A DNA stretch of 64,000 nucleotides from Penium margaritaceum (GCA_023375785.1 SZWC01004728.1:1-64000); one strand, 5' to 3'. Positions 22,001 to 33,619 are shown, counted from the stretch's first letter. Translations and numbers: made by a program. Notes: generated from the sequence alone by a model not told the origin.

Positions 22001-22977
22001 CAGACATTGCTGACGCTGAGGTGGAAGGGTAGGATCCTAAAGCGGTTCTAAGAACAACAGGTGCAGGTAATGAGGCAACTGGAAAGGAGGGTGGAGCAGA
22101 TGATGATGTGGACAAACAGGACGATGATGACGATGAGGACAAGGACTTGGAGGCAAGAATGGAGTCAGAGGGTAGTGATGAGGAGGAGATGAATGAGGAA
22201 GATGATGAGCACAAGCCGGATGTTGAGGAGGTGAGCAGGGTTCTGCACCAGGGAGTTAGAAAGAGGAATGAGCTGGAGGCACCACTGCAGGATGGAAGCG
22301 AAGCACCAGCATCAACTTTGACACATGCCAAACGCAACTCCACCTCAGCCACTAAGGGTCGTGTAGTGACACCAGTAGCTACACGCCCATCAGCAAGTGC
22401 TGCAGGTTCCCATGCACCCGGTACTAACTCTGTAGCTTCTCCTTCTCGTCCAAAGAGGAAGTGTGCCCGTCGTGGCTAGAGGAATGATTTCCATTGTCTC
22501 TACAGTGAAGCTGTCATAGTTGGTAGCATTGGATGGGAATAACAAAGTGATGGTTTTCTTTTCATGGAACTGGTCAACTTCCACTAGCACACTGTTTCCT
22601 TCTCTACTTTTTAATCAAAGTTGCCGTGTCTATTTTGGATGATGAGCAGGTTTTGGTTTCATCTTTCAAAGTTGCACGAAAGTACCTAAAAGTGCTAGAC
22701 TGACCAGAATGCTAAGTACATGACTGGTGGTAGAATTTGCATCATAGCATCATAGGATGAGACCTTTGAGAAAAACATAAGACTCAACATGTGTCTCTTT
22801 TCAGTCTATGTTCATGTTGTATGCAAACGGGAGGTATTCTCTATAGGATGTAGTATGTGAATGAGTAGTTTTGGGGGTCTAAACACAAACAACTTCCGAC
22901 TTAGCATAGAAACCACCGACTTTCGACTTTCAACTTCCGACTTGGGCGTCAACCTCTACTTGGGGAAGTGAACATGG
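19040..22977 (+). mobile_element. hAT-2, the unit-Y copy of hAT-1
   Basis: Same ends (CCATGTTCACTTC at 19040-19052, GAAGTGAACATGG at 22965-22977) and the same diverged flanks (CTGGGCGG 19032-19039, CTGGACGA 22978-22985) as hAT-1, because the two copies share one insertion event copied by the segmental duplication. It is 3,938 bp and lacks the solo LTR. 19053-19800 is 5' non-coding with nothing recognised; 22480-22880 is 3' non-coding. Confidence 0.88.
19830..22479 (+). pseudogene. hAT-2 transposase, DUF659 type
   Basis: Better kept than the hAT-1 copy. A zinc finger (CGACGKSFSGGNARMPGH) lies near 19930-19980, followed by a TAG. A core open from 20265 to 20612 includes ALPISFCRKRVVLELID and VGVDEWSYI, then a TAG. 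The stretch 20634-21413 is open for 259 codons with LITDNVSTNTNAW (catalytic Asp region), GCVAHNIDLALKDISK and RKLVRQAVFWLQVK. The dimerisation motif SSECERASSKHQLI is at about 21755-21800, with the usual Phe changed to Ser. An acidic tail at 22108-22300 ends in a basic cluster (KRKCARRG). Stops in the core positions are shared with hAT-1, so they predate the duplication. Confidence 0.86.
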
Positions 22978-22985
22978 CTGGACGA

Positions 22986-23940
22986 TCGGTTGAAAATGAC
23001 CAACATGGGCGAGCTCGAGTACCGCCTTGGCATCGCCATCAAGAGAGACCGCAAGGCAGGCACACTGGAGACGGGGCAGGCAAAATACGTGCAAAGGGTG
23101 CTCCGCCGCTACAACATGGAGGAGTGCAACCCCATCGGCACACCCATGACAACCACAAGTGAGCTAAGTTCGAGCATGGGGCCGAGCACTGATGCGGAGA
23201 AGGAGGAGATGACAGGTGTGCCATACCAGTCCGCGTTGGTGAGCATCATGTATGCCATGGTGGCGACGCGGCCCAACCTGGCCTTTTTGGAGGGCCAAGT
23301 GAGCCGCTATTTTGCTGATCTTAGGCCGCTACATTGGCAAGTGGTGAAGCGGATCCTCCGCTATCTCAAGGTAAGAGAGTAGTTACGGCTCGTGTTTGGA
23401 GGGGTAGCGCATGATGACTCCCTTGAGTTGGTGGGCTACTCGGATGCCAACTGGGCTGGTGATGTGGATGTCAGAAAATCAACGTCGCCGTCCGTGTTTG
23501 TGCTTGGTGGTAGAGGAGTTTCATGGGCAAGCAAGAAGCAGGAGTGCATGGAGCTGTTAGACCAAACCGAAGTACATCTCACTCACGGAAGCCGCAAAGG
23601 AGGCACGGTGGCTGTGTCAGCTGCTAAAGGAGATCGGTGTACCGCAAAGGAAGCCGACAGTGCTCAACGTTGACAACATGAGTGCCATCAGCCTGACTTA
23701 GTACCTAGTGCTGCAGAGAAGAACCACGCACATCAAGATCTGGCATCACTACGCGCGGGACTTGGTGGCAAAGGGAGATGCGGCAATTGTGCATTGTGGC
23801 ACTAAGCGCATGCTTGCCAACGCCATGACCAGGACACACCCCAAGGATAGGCACGACGCAAGTTGCATGGAGCTTGGTCTGTGGTGTGATGTTTACCAAT
23901 GCTACAGGTTCCAAGGACATGGCATCAAGGCTGCGGTACA
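22986..23940 (+). pseudogene. Copia-B RT end and RNase H, unit Y
   Basis: Open from 22990 to 23382 (TNMGELEYRLGIAIKRD, YNMEECNPIGTPM, YQSALVSIMYAMVATRP), then a stop, then RNase H start ([16 protein letters not shown]). The acidic Glu block is lost to the same frameshift as in unit X (near 23545). LVAKGDAAIVHCGTKRMLAN marks the end. Its polypurine tract (aaggggggggatt, near 23940-23952) is longer and cleaner than in X. Confidence 0.83.
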
Positions 23941-23951
23941 AGGGGGGGGAT

Positions 23952-24666
23952 TGTTGCCATGGTGTGCCCCTTGCCATGAGTGCCATTGATTGTACTCCCA
24001 GGTTCGGCCACTGAGGAGTGGTCAAACACGTTATCTGACTTTAGATTTGGATTCATTGGATCTTTCCATGTACAGTTAAGCTTTGAATTGCTCAATTACA
24101 GTGTGTATTCAGAACGTTAGCCAAGCCCAAAAATCAGATGTTAGGCAGGTGGAATCTAGTACCCGCCATGGGTGGCGAGATATTCCACCACCAGGGATCC
24201 GAGTTCGTTCCTAATGGCCTCCAAATGCACCAAGGGAATGAATGAGGTAACCATAAGGACCTCCTTGACCAGGATGCATTTCTCCTAGACTTCTAGGCGA
24301 GGACAGGCGCTTCGACAAGTCATCGTTGAGGCGCCTCTCGTTGCCTAGAGTGCAAGGCCAAGTGGCCGGCTCCACCAAGGGTTACTTCAACGACCGTAGC
24401 AAGGGCTCTGTTGCTCCGTTTTGGGCATGCTTGGATGGATTGGAAAGCTTAGATCACAAGCTACCCTTGTGATCTTGTGATGTAATCTCACTATGCTCAA
24501 TAACAAAAATGTGTTTTGATTCAGATCTACTGAATGCGACGAGTTCTTCCTACTCACATCCGTGATCCTTGTGCTCCACACTCATCACTATTGGTGTCCA
24601 TTGGCTTCCCAAAACATTGGTAGCATGCTTCAGTGAGAGCTAGGCATCCTTGAGGGTGCCTCCACA
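23952..24666 (+). repeat. 3' LTR of copia-B, unit Y (715 bp)
   Basis: Starts TGTTGCCATGG right after a run of G in the polypurine tract and ends CTCCACA, followed by CCCAC. Same length as the X copy. The TG...CA ends are intact here, and they fix the LTR limits used for X. Confidence 0.85.
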
Positions 24667-26883
24667 CCCACTAGAGCCAAAAACACTTTCCTTGACATGA
24701 CACGTAGCATGCTCTTTGATGCCAAAATCCTACATTGCTTCTAGGTTGAAGCTACAAGAACTGCTTTCTACTTTGTGAATCTCACCGCGGAAGCCGCGCT
24801 TTGAAGGCGTGGTAAGAAGCAGCAAGAGAAGTAGCTCAAGACCCCACACAAGGCTTTGTCATGGAAGGAGCCAGATGCCTCACACTTGAGAGTCTTTGGC
24901 TATACTACCTGGACAAATGTCCAAGCAAAGGAGGAAGTGGTAAACACAATGCACGCGTTCGCAAGTGTGTAATGGTCGGATATGACAATGTACACTAGGC
25001 ATACACGTTGTCGGGCCAAGCGGCCGGAAAGCTCATCATGAGCTACGATGTTGAGTTTGATGATGGGACGCTCCGCATGGGAGAGTCTCTAGATCCCGTC
25101 CATGCACCCAAATCAGGAGAGTGGCTTGTGTTGCTCGAGTCGAGTGATCACAAACCTGAGAACTGGCAGATGATGCCGAAAAAGGATGTTACAATAGGAA
25201 GAGTGGCTGTGCAGGCTGCTGCAGCGATGGACTCTGACAATGAGTCTTAGTTCTGAGGTCTTTGAGTTGAACTTTGAGGCCGGTGGCTCTTCCTCAGACA
25301 ACGGATCATTGATAGCACAGGAGTAACAGAAGCAACTAAGCCTTTAAGTACCTTTAGCAACACTCTAGCGTAGTATGTGCCAGAAGAAACTTCTCCCCAG
25401 GTACCATGCTGAGATTACGGAAGGGATCAGACTCAGCTGGTCATGCTTTGCGCAGAGGGAGCCTGTGACCGTAGCGTGGGCTATGAACATGCCAGATGCG
25501 GTCAAGTGGAAGCAAGTAGTGGATAGCAAACTCGCATCCATTGAAGAGATCAAACCATGGGTTTTGGTGGACAGGACCCCAAATTCACATGTGGTGGGGT
25601 CAAAGTGGGTACTTTAGACGAGGTTCAAGCAGGATGGTACTATTGACAAGTACAAGGCAAGAGTTGTGGCAAAAGGGTTTTCACAGCATTCAGGCTCAGA
25701 GTACGAGGAGACCTTTGCGCCTGTGGTCACCTTTGCCTCCATCAAATTCATGTTGGCCATCCCTGCAAGAAACGATCTAGAGGTACACAAGATGGACATC
25801 CAGACAGGTTTCCTCTACAAGAAGCTAGACAAAGAAGTATTAATGGAAGTCCCCGAGGGAGTGAAAACTCCAGAGGGCAAGGTTTGCAAACTGGTGAAAA
25901 CACTCCACGGCTAGAACTAGTTCCAAGGATGTGGTACAAGGACATTGAGGGCTTCATGGCCGGTCTCACCTTCACGCACTGCCAAAACAACCCTAGTGTC
26001 TACATGCGGGAGGATGAGCAGGGCTCGATGCTAGTTACACTGTACGTGGATGACCTCATCATCTGCTCTTCGTTAAACGAGCTGATGAACAAGGTGAAGA
26101 CAGAACGCAGCAACAGGTTCCAATTTTCTGCCTGGACCATCTTAAAAACCCAAAAAAAAACGCAGCAACAGGTTCAAGATGAAGGACATTTGTTTGCTCG
26201 AGTTCTAGCTCGGGATAGCCGTCCACCGCAATCCAACAGCAAGCACCATCGACCTGAACCAGACCAAGTACATCATGGAGGTCCTCAAGCTCCACAACAT
26301 GGAGGACAGCAAGCCCATCAGCACACCCATGACAAAAGACATCAAACTCTCCTCCTGCATGGGCCGTGGTATGGAAGAGAAATGGTGTGAGATGGAGAAC
26401 ATTCTCTACCAATCTGCTGTTGGCAACCTCATATATGCCATGGTAGGAACACGCCTTGATATTTGCTATGCAATGGGACAAGTGAGTAGGTTTGTGGCCA
26501 ATCCAAGGCCAAAGCACTAGCATGCACCCAAGGGCATCATGCGCTATGTACAAAAGACACGACATATGGGACTCTAGTTTGGAAACCAAGAGGGTTTTGA
26601 CCCCCTGCGGCTAGTGTGCTACACAAACGCCAAGTAGGGAGGAAGAATTATTGACAGAAAGTCCACCTCAGGCTTTGTCTGCCTCTTGAGCAGTGGTGCA
26701 GTCTCTTGGGCAAGCAGAAAGCAGGACTGTGTCTCCCTCTTTACTGCCAAGGTAGAGTACATTGCTTTGTCATAAGCATGCAAGGAGACACAATGGCTAC
26801 GCACTTTGCTTGCTAAGATGAAAGTGCCACAGACAAAAGCAACCGACTTCCGCATCGAGAACAAGAGCGCCATGAAAATGGCA
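24667..26883 (+). pseudogene. Copia-C1 integrase end, RT and RNase H, unit Y (uninterrupted)
   Basis: Shows the locus without hAT-3. Integrase end pieces (SMLFDAKI, PDASHLRVFGYTTWT) run into the linker VEFDDGTLRMGESL at 25040 and then RT. 25666-25914 is open (AKGFSQHSGSEYEETFAPVV to VCKLVKTLHG). After a stop, 25884-26130 holds FMAGLTFTHCQNNP and an intact catalytic LYVDDLIICSS, unlike unit X. A 55-bp insertion at 26121-26175 breaks the next block. RNase H follows ([24 protein letters not shown]) and is cut near 26883, where it joins a protease end. Confidence 0.83.
26105..26175 (+). mobile_element. 39-bp poly(A)-tailed insertion with 16-bp target duplication
   Basis: ACGCAGCAACAGGTTC occurs at 26105-26120 and again, perfectly, at 26160-26175. 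Between them are 39 bases ending in an A-rich tail (AAAAACCCAAAAAAAA). Unit X has a single copy of the site with no insert. Long target duplications plus a 3' poly(A) tail are the mark of target-primed reverse transcription by LINE (L1-type) machinery. The insert is probably a severely 5'-truncated transcript; its source is not recognised. Confidence 0.82.
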
Positions 26884-29690
26884 TAGATCCCAAGGGTTGA
26901 TGGACTCTACATGTTGTAGACTTCAACCCTTAAGAGTCCAAATCAGATATGTGTGCTGGTTGACGAGCCCAAGTCTCAAAAGCCTGATGTTGCACCAGAG
27001 ACTAAACCATGGCGGTCAACTCCACCAAAGAAAGCTGCTGAGCTGTCGCACAGGCAGTTTGGCCATGTGGCTAACAGCATACTGCTAGTTATGCAACAGC
27101 ACCAAGTGGTTCATGGGATGGAGAGATGCAAAGCCAGGGATGCAGGAAAGTGCAAAAAGCTATGTGAGAAATGCCTCCAAGGCAAGGCAAATAGAAAGCC
27201 CTTCGAGTATAATGGGCAACGTGCGGCAGGAATCTTGGACCAGTTTCACTCTAATGTGTGCAGACCATTCCACACTCCTTCAAACGATGGCAACAAGTAC
27301 TTCTTGACCTTCATTGATGATCGCAGTTTCAAGATGAGGATCTACTTCCGCATGACAAAGACGTGAAGGAGAAGCTGCAATAGTTTGTGGCCATGGTAGA
27401 GCGACAGAGAAGAAAGAAGGTCAAGGCACTACGCATGGACAACGGTAGTGATTACAAGGCGTGCAAAGGCTGGTTGAGCCAACACCATATCAACCACCAG
27501 ACCACGACACCTTACATCCCCCAGAGCAAAGGCATTGTCGAGCAGATAAGTCAGACTATCCATGGCATGAGACGTAGCATGGTCTTTGACGCCAAACTCC
27601 CACCTCGCTCTTGGGCTGAAGCTGCAATAACTGCTTTCTACCTTGTGAATCTCACTCTGAAAGTCGCGCTTGGAAGGCGTGGTAAGAAGCAGCAAGAGAA
27701 GCAGCTGAGGATGCCATAAGTGGCTTGGTCACGTAAGAAGCCAGATTCCTCACACTTGAGGTCTTTGGCTATACTGCCTGGACATCTGTCTAGACAAGAG
27801 AAGGAAGTGGTAAGCTGGATGCACGCGCTCGCAAGTGTGTAATGGTGTGATACGCTACTAAACACGAGACGTATAGACTATGGGACAAAGCGGCTAGAAA
27901 GCTCATGAGGAGTCGAGATGTCGAGTTTGATGGAAGGATGCTCGGCAAGGAGAGTCGTTGGATCTTGTCTATGTTCCCAAATCAGGAGAGTGGGTTGTGT
28001 TGCTCGAGTTAGGTGATCAAGCACCTGAGAGCTAGCAAATGGTGCCAGTCAAGGATGGTGCTTTAGGGAGAATGGTTGTGCAGCCTGATGCAGCGACAGA
28101 CTATTACATAAAGTCTGAGTTGTCCGAGGCCTTTGAGTCAAACTCTGAGGCCCGTGGCTCTTCCTCAAATAGGGGATCACTGATAACGTAGGCGCAAAAG
28201 AAGCAACTAGGAATTGAAACACCACGAGCAATACTCCGGCGTAGTACGCACCGGAAGAAACCTTCGCCCAAGTACGGTGTTGAGAGTGCGGAATGGACCG
28301 GACTAAGTTGGTCATGTTTGGCTTAGAGAGAGCCTCTGATCGTAGCGGAGGCTATGAACATGCCAGATGCTGCCAATTGGAAGAAGGCAGTGGATAGCAA
28401 ACTCGCATCCAGTGAAGAGAACGGAACATGGGTTCTAGTGGACAAGCCTCCAAACGTGGACCTTGTGGGCTCGAAGTGGGTACTCTGTAAAATGTTTAAG
28501 CAGGATGGCACAGTTGACAAGTACAAGGCAAACGTTGTGGCGAACGGGTTTCACTAGTGTGCAAGCTGAGAGTACAAGGAGACCTTCACGCCTTTTGTCA
28601 CCTTAACGTCCATAAGATCCATGTTTGACATCTCTACTGGAAATATTTGGAGGTCCACAAGATGGACGTCAAGACATGTTTCCTCTACGGGAAGGTAGAC
28701 AAAGAAGTGCTGATGGAAATGCGCAAGAGAGTGAAAGCTCCACAGGACAAGGTTTGCAAACTGGTCAAATCACTCTACGGGCTGAAACAAGCCCTTATGA
28801 TGTCATACAAGGAGATGGACGGTTTCATGGCCGGGGTCACCTTCACGCACTGGAAGAATGATCCGACAGGCTACGTGGAGGAGGATGACCAAGGCTTCAT
28901 GCTAGTTGCACTGTATGTGGATGACCTGATCATCTCCTTGTCGTTCGTCGGGCTGTTGAACAAGATGAAGACAGATCTAATAAACATGTTCAAGATGAAG
29001 GACATAGGTTTGCTCGGGTTCTATCTCAGGATACCTGTCCACTGCAATTGAGGAACCAGCACCATCGAGCTGAACCAGACCAAGTACATCATGGAGGTTC
29101 TCAAGCACTACAACATGGAGGACTGCAAGTCCATCAGCACACCCGTGACATTACACATCAAGCTCTCCTCCTATATGAGCCCTAGAACGGAAGGAGAATG
29201 ACGTGTGATGGAGATCATTCCCTACAAGTCTGCAATTGGCAGCATCATGTATGCCATGGTAGGAACACGCCCTAATATGTGCTGTGCTCCGGGACAAGTG
29301 GGCATGTTTGTGGCCAGTCAAAGGCCAAACCACTGGCAAGCACTCAAGCGCATCATACCACATGGGACTCCAGTTTGGTGACCAATATGGATCTGACCCG
29401 CTGCGACTAGTGTGCTACACAGACACCAATTGAGGAGGAAGACCCAATGACGGAAAGTCCACCTCGAGCTTTGTCTGCCTCTTGAACGGTGGTGGAGTCT
29501 CCTGGGCAAGCACAAAGCAAGACTGTGTCTCCCTCCTTACCACCGAGGTAGAGTTCATCACTTTGTCAGAACCATGGAAGGAGACGTAGTGGCTACGCAG
29601 TTTGCTTGCTATGATAAAAGTGACATAGACATAAGAAATGCAGGTCCACATCAACAACAAGAATACCATGAAAATGGCACAGGATCATGT
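26884..29690 (+). pseudogene. Copia-C2 protease end, integrase, RT and RNase H (interrupted)
   Basis: Fused at 26884 to the RNase H of C1 with no LTR or gag between. Integrase shows ELSHRQFGHVANS (first zinc His altered), CEKCLQGKANRKP, FHSNVCRPF (catalytic Asp lost), RMDNGSDYKACKGW (second Asp) and PQSKGIVEQI (catalytic Glu). RT runs from about 28354: [41 protein letters not shown] and LYVDDLIISLS (YVDD intact), ending near 29051. RNase H pieces (SGVSW-like, NKNTMKMAQ) reach 29690, where the E1 LTR begins. About five stops and shifts lie in between. The remaining RNase H tail appears to lie beyond the N gap at 54308. Confidence 0.82.
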
Positions 29691-30455
29691 TGTTGTTATT
29701 TGAATGCCCTTTGGCCACTAGTCCCTCGAATTGGCAAGTAGCGGACGGACCAGGCATGCACTGCTCATGTGGAGCAGGTCTCTTGGGTCCAGACCAACAG
29801 ACCAAGCATGCACTATCCTTGTTCAATGATAGGTCCCCTGGATTTCTGATGATGGCCATTCAGATTGTAAATCTGACCGTTCTGATGGAAAGAGCAGGTG
29901 TCAGCCCGTCAGTTGTCCAAGTTCGGGCTGATCCAACGGTCGGATTGGAAGGTACAAGATGTGCCTTGGGTTAATAGATGGCTTCCCTGATTGAGGGCCT
30001 GACCTTCTTAGTTAAGGAGTAACATCAGCTGAGGCACGCGCGCTTCCGCTTAGCCGAGGCGCGCGCGCTTTGGCTGCCAAAGGCACTCCTAAGCTATTTA
30101 TGCCTTGTATTTGCCATTGTCTCAACTACTCCTTCACTTGATGTTTCTTGTTTGAACTGTGCGCTTGAGACTGGGCTTGATATGAACTGCTAAGGTGGTT
30201 TTAATCTTGTTCGTGTGAGAGTGCTTACTTGATTTGTTAGGCTCTCACACCAAGGACGAAGAAGGCTTAGATGGTGGGAGCCCCTAAGACCTTAAGCGAA
30301 AGCACTTGGGTAACTAGGTCTCACCTGAGGCATAGTGAATTCCTTGGGGGTGATCGTGATCCTTAGGTGAAATTCCCATGGGTGGTCGGTACTTGCCATT
30401 GTGTCGGCGCTGTTTTCCAGACCGGAGCTTCAGGCCACGTGACTCAGGAATGACA
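29691..30455 (+). repeat. 5' LTR of copia-E1 (765 bp)
   Basis: TGTTGTTATTTGAATG start, AATGACA end, followed by a primer-binding site. A matching LTR of 767 bp lies at 38454-39220, and the first bases of a third at 53538. Inside: two GCATGCACT-hairpin modules (29753-29835), a CGATCCAACGGTCGG-type palindromic block near 29930, two GAGGCRCGCGCGCTT direct repeats near 30013-30070, and a TATA-like TATTTAT at 30095-30101. It interrupts the RNase H of C2. Confidence 0.88.
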
Positions 30456-30458
30456 AAA

Positions 30459-30474
30459 GGGTTATGGGCACACG
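30459..30474 (+). other. Primer-binding site of E1, complementary to tRNA-iMet anticodon arm
   Basis: GGGTTATGGGCACACG lies 4 bases after the LTR. It matches the complement of the initiator tRNA-Met anticodon arm (GTGGGCCCATAACCC) except for one substitution (C to A). The 30475-30690 leader holds no recognisable gene. Confidence 0.75.
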
Positions 30475-30696
30475 CCTACTCTGTGACTTACTTGGGAAAA
30501 GCATACAGGTTGCTCAGTAGCTCAGAAAACTTGAGAAGCCTACACGCTCTATCAAACGTACAATTGCTCCTCATTGGCCATCAGTCCAAAACCTCTCATC
30601 AGCCTAACATTGGCTACATCAACCTGACATGAGCATCAACAACAGGTGTAGCAAAGAGTCCTCAACCAAAGCAAATCCGACCCAACCGCACGTACC

Positions 30697-33611
30697 ATGG
30701 CTCCACCTACCGTTGAGGATAAAGGCAACTGTGTCGTGAAGGAAGGCTCGTCGACGAGCACACCTTTAGCCACCACTAGAGTTGTGACGTCCATAGTAGA
30801 GGCAAGGAGTAGCATTCATGCGCCCATCCCTAAATTTGATGGGACACGGTTCTCGCTCTGGAAGTGGCACTTTGATATCATGGTCAATGACCATGATTTC
30901 TCCCCTACTTCACATGGGAGGCTGTCCAACCACTTTCATGCCAACCAGAGGAGTTGGTAATGTGGAAGCGGGCCAACAAGAAATTCATGGCCATTGTGGT
31001 CTCAGCACTGCACAAGCATCTGCTCTCTCATATCTTCGGCCTCATAAACGTAGCTAAGGCATACAAGACACTGTACAATATCTACTAAAGTGACTCCCTT
31101 GCCAACCGTTTGTTCATCCTCCAAAAGTTGCTTGGGATGTAGCTGACTGAGGGTAAGGAAAGCCTAAAACTCTTACAGCAGTTTGAGACTCTCCTTCAGC
31201 AAGCCAGCAACATGGGATTGAGCCTTGAAGCCGACATGCAAGGGATCATTCTCTGCATGGCTCTTCCACCAAGCCTGGACCCCATGATCACTATGATTGG
31301 TGGCTAGCTAGAGGACCACGTGAAGTGCTCCAACATCCTGGAGTACATCCGCAATGAGGCTATGGGGCGTAGCCATTGTGAGGCCAACATCGTAGCCTAT
31401 GCCAAGAGCGCAGTAGGCAGTAGCGGTACAAGCAACGCAGTGTAGCAGCATGGGATAGGCGACAAGGGGAAGGACAAGCGATGGCCTGGCAACTGCCAAA
31501 ATTGTGGCAAGGCAGGGAACTAGGCACGCGAGTACCATGCTCCTAAGAAGTAAGGGGTCAAAGGAGAGGGAGAGAAGAATGACAAGGGAGGCAAGGGTGA
31601 GAAGCAACCCACCACATTGATGACACATGGCATAAGTGGCACTGCAAATGCACTCCTTAAGCCAGGGGCCTTTGCACTTGACTCTGGCACAAATCACCAT
31701 TCCACCAGCGACAAACAGGGGTTCATCTCAATGGGACCTTGCCATCTCAGCTTCCGTTGTGCTAATGGGAGGGTGGAACCAGCTGAAGGGGTGGATGAAA
31801 AGCTGGTCACCATCCACGTAAATGGCCAAGAGGAGGAGCTCAAGCTGAACGAGGGAGTCTATGTGTGCAGGCCAATGCCGACATTCTCAGTCGGAGGCTA
31901 CATGTATTTCATTACCTTCACCGATGAAAAAACTAGAAAAATCTGGACGTACTTCATGAAGAAGAAGAGTGAGGTAAAGGAACATCTGTTAAACTTTGTT
32001 GCAATGGTTGAGCGGCAGACCGGCAAGAAAGTCAACGCCCTTCATTGTGATAACAACAGAGAGTACAAGGCCTATGAGGGCTGGCTTGCGGAGTAGGGGA
32101 TATGGCAAGAGAGTATGGTATCTGGGTCACCCAAGAGCAACGGTGTCGCTAAATGGCTCAACCAAACCACCCTTATGATGGTAAGAAAAATGTTGTATGA
32201 AACAAAGGTGTTAGGAAGGTTCTGAGCCGAGGCTACTAGGACACCGACCTTCATCATCGACCTCACACCTCCATCAGCCCTTCAAAGAAAGGGGAAAACA
32301 AAGCTGTCGCCAATGACCCCACAAGAGGCACGGTCCGGCAAGACGCCAAACGTCTTGCATCTATGAGTTTTTGGCTGCCAGGCCCATGCCAAGAAGGTGA
32401 CGAGGGAGGGTGCCAATAGGTTGGATTCGCAGGCCAAGAATTGTGTGCTCTTGGGGTACGAGAGTGCCCAACGCTCCTACAGGCTCTAAGACCTACAAGG
32501 CAACAAAGTGATTCGCAGTAAGGACATAGACTTCAATGAGGCTGTAGTAGGAGCAAAGGAGTAGTCCAAGGACGAGCCAGTGCCCAAGCCGGGTGAATGG
32601 CTGGATCTTTTCAAAACAGGTGTTGAGGTATCACAGGGGTTGAGCAGCAACATGGCAACACACGCAAGAGTAGTGGTAGCTTCAGGGAGAGCCACAACGG
32701 AGGACTCTGACGTTGAGTCAGATTCCTCCTCCTCTAATGATGAGCTGGCGCTTATCTGTCCTGCGACGGAAGTAGGATGCTACAACCGGCGAATGAACTA
32801 GTCTGAGTTATGCCTTTGTCGCTCAAGGAGAGCTGTCCATAGTGGCAGAAGGGCTTGCTCTACCAGATGCGGCCAAGTGGAAGGCTGCCATCGAAAGGGA
32901 TTTGGCCTCGTATAAGAAGAACGGGACATGGAAACTAGTGGACCGGCCCGTTGACGCCTACATTGTAGGGTGTAAGTGGATCATGGTTAAGAAGCTCAAG
33001 CAAGATGGGACCATCGACCGCCACAAGGCGCAGCTGGTGGCCAAGGGTTTTGCGCAACGGCCGGTGAGCAAGTATGACGAGACGTATGTGCCTGTCGTCA
33101 ACCTTTGCAATGATCTCGTTTCTCCTCGCAATAGCATCGGGCAAGACCTCAGAGGGTCATCTGATGGATGTCAAGACTACCTTTGCCTGAGGCGGTGGAT
33201 GCACCACCCAAAAAAGTCATTGTATGGGCTAAGACAGGCCTCGAGGTGTTGGTACCAGGAGATGGACGCCTTCATGGAGGGGTCCAGGTTCGGTCACAGC
33301 AAGAACAACCTCCGTATGTACGTACGAGAGGATAAGGATGGCCTCGTCTTGGTGGCTCTTTATGTTGATGACCTCATCATCTACGCATCAACGACAAAGC
33401 TACTAAAGGACATCAAGATGCAGCTAAGAAGCCGGTTCCAGATGAAAGACCTGGGACCTCTTGAGTACTAGCTAGGCATCTATTTCACGCGAGATTGCTC
33501 AGCCGGCACCATCAGGCACAGCCAGACCAAATACATTGACCACACTCTCAAGTGGTCTGACATGGAGGAGTGCAAACCCATCAGCACCCCCATGGCAGTA
33601 CATTGCATCTT
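30697..33611 (+). pseudogene. Copia-E1 gag-pol, first part
   Basis: Gag starts at 30697 (APPTVEDKGNCVVKEGS; SLWKWHFDIMV is the UBN2-type gag signature) and is broken after 30960. The zinc knuckle near 31490-31545 is destroyed: His to Asn, a stop, and the last Cys to Tyr. Protease keeps its active site (FALDSGTNHHST, about 31670). A deletion at about 31865 removes the end of protease and the integrase N-terminus, joining EGVYV to CRPMPTFSVGGYMYF; E2 retains about 570 bp there. Integrase core (HCDNNREYKAYEGW) runs to 32096, then stops. RT is at 32842-33471 with an internal deletion and an intact LYVDDLIIYAS box. It ends at the hAT-4 target site and resumes at 37688. Confidence 0.83.
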
Positions 33612-33619
33612 ACCCTTAG

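Larger units (their letters stand above)
17649..27528. repeat. Unit Y of the tandem segmental duplication (9.88 kb)
   Basis: Repeats unit X in the same order and orientation, joined head to tail at 17648/17649. It lacks hAT-3 and the solo LTR, showing intact target sites at 25037-25044 and 21647-21651, but has a 55-bp gain at 26121-26175. Shared lesions such as the integrase Asp-to-Asn change, and many shared stops, show the parts were already dead when the block duplicated. Sequence after 27528 continues copia-C2 integrase without a break, so Y keeps the original right flank while X keeps the original left flank. Confidence 0.85.
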
